The notes under the pieces were generated by a model, which saw only the letters and a list, made by a program, of their open reading frames with translations, did no database searches and was not told where the DNA came from. Below, piece after piece: positions 6,077 through 6,350 of a DNA stretch of 6,350 nucleotides (position 1 is its first letter; every line of letters starts with the position of its first letter). A program made the position numbers and the translations under genes. The DNA comes from JADJAH01 sp964615795 (GTDB taxonomy: Bacteria > Bacteroidota > Ignavibacteria > Tepidaquicellales > Tepidaquicellaceae): the NCBI GenBank assembly GCA_964615795.1, contig CAZTQR010000118.1, forward strand, positions 1 to 6,350, in the 5' to 3' direction.

Positions 6077-6350
6077 ATGAAGAAACTGAAATTGATCATC
6101 CTTATTGCAGCCTCTGTTTCCTTTGCGGTTACAGCAAAGTCTCAGACCGTATCTACTCTCGTGCAGGGGCCGTCAACCTTCGACGATTGCCTTACTCTTG
6201 ATCAGGCGGGAAACATATATGCATCAAGGTACGTGGGTTCAACTGTAACAAAGATCACTCCGTCCGGCAATACAAGCATCTTTGCTTCCGGATTTTTTCA
6301 GCCGAACGGCACGGCTTTCGATTCGCAGGGTAACCTCTATGTGCCAAGCA
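6077..6350 (+). CDS. Exported NHL/SMP-30-like beta-propeller protein (3' partial)
   Basis: ATG 6077 opens a frame that stays open to the right edge (91 residues seen). The first ~22 residues are a Sec signal peptide: a KKLK positive start, the hydrophobic LIILIAASVSFAVTA core, and a likely cleavage after Ala20 or just after Gln23. The mature part has the repeat of NHL / SMP-30 gluconolactonase-like propellers: DDCLTLDQAGNIYAS, then VTKITPSGNTSIFASG, then PNGTAFDSQGNLYVPS, in other words a D-x-x-GN-x-Y blade motif twice with about 42 residues between. Such propellers bind ligands or sugars-lactones outside the cytoplasm, but no catalytic residues can be judged from this fragment. In related genomes such proteins often end with a T9SS sorting domain, which here would lie outside the window. 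It follows the TetR gene by 18 bp with no obvious own promoter, so control by that repressor is likely. Confidence 0.88.
   Translation, partial: MKKLKLIILIAASVSFAVTAKSQTVSTLVQGPSTFDDCLTLDQAGNIYASRYVGSTVTKITPSGNTSIFASGFFQPNGTAFDSQGNLYVPS

Overview
The window looks like a piece of chromosome from a member of the Bacteroidota/Ignavibacteriota side of the FCB superphylum. The best evidence is the first gene. Its C-terminus carries the NYPNPFNP motif, an IFD-x-x-GREI-x-TLVNE strand region, an SGTYIYRI strand and a KKMILLK tail, which together mark a type IX secretion (Por) sorting domain of the form common in Ignavibacteria-like genomes. Base composition is moderate, gene density is low and gaps are long. 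Every confident gene is on the + strand. No RNA gene, CRISPR array, transposase or prophage gene was found.

Layout from left to right: (1) 3-815, the C-terminal part of a secreted TPR-like/T9SS-sorted protein, entering from the left edge. (2) 816-1361, a gap without a convincing gene, holding a few hairpins and one promoter-like pair of boxes. (3) 1362-1928, a dihydrofolate-reductase-like (RibD C-terminal fold) protein. (4) 1929-2100, a gap with a perfect 10-bp hairpin. (5) 2101-2574, a DUF1203 protein. (6) 2657-2995, the C-terminal remnant of a calcineurin-like metallophosphoesterase that has lost its N-terminal half. (7) 3037-3609, a second, divergent DHFR-like protein. (8) 3818-4519, a VIT/CCC1-family Fe/Mn transporter. 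(9) 4520-5392, a long gap of 873 bp with no confident gene, containing a possible 37-residue minus-strand ORF with a good Shine-Dalgarno sequence. (10) 5393-6058, a TetR/AcrR-type repressor with a perfect 29-bp palindromic operator just upstream. (11) 6077 to the right edge, the start of an exported NHL/SMP-30-like beta-propeller protein, probably co-transcribed with the repressor.

The middle section (1362-4519) reads as small stand-alone accessory genes rather than a pathway: two DHFR-like paralogues, a DUF1203 protein, a broken phosphoesterase and a metal transporter, separated by gaps of 41 to 208 bp. The clearest functional unit is at the right: an autoregulated TetR repressor next to a secreted propeller protein, with the operator placed where it could also act on leftward transcription. 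I see no convincing evidence of a new multi-gene system. The most interesting leads are the repressor/operator/propeller unit with its possible divergent small ORF, and the truncation scar in the metallophosphoesterase between the two DHFR-like paralogues.
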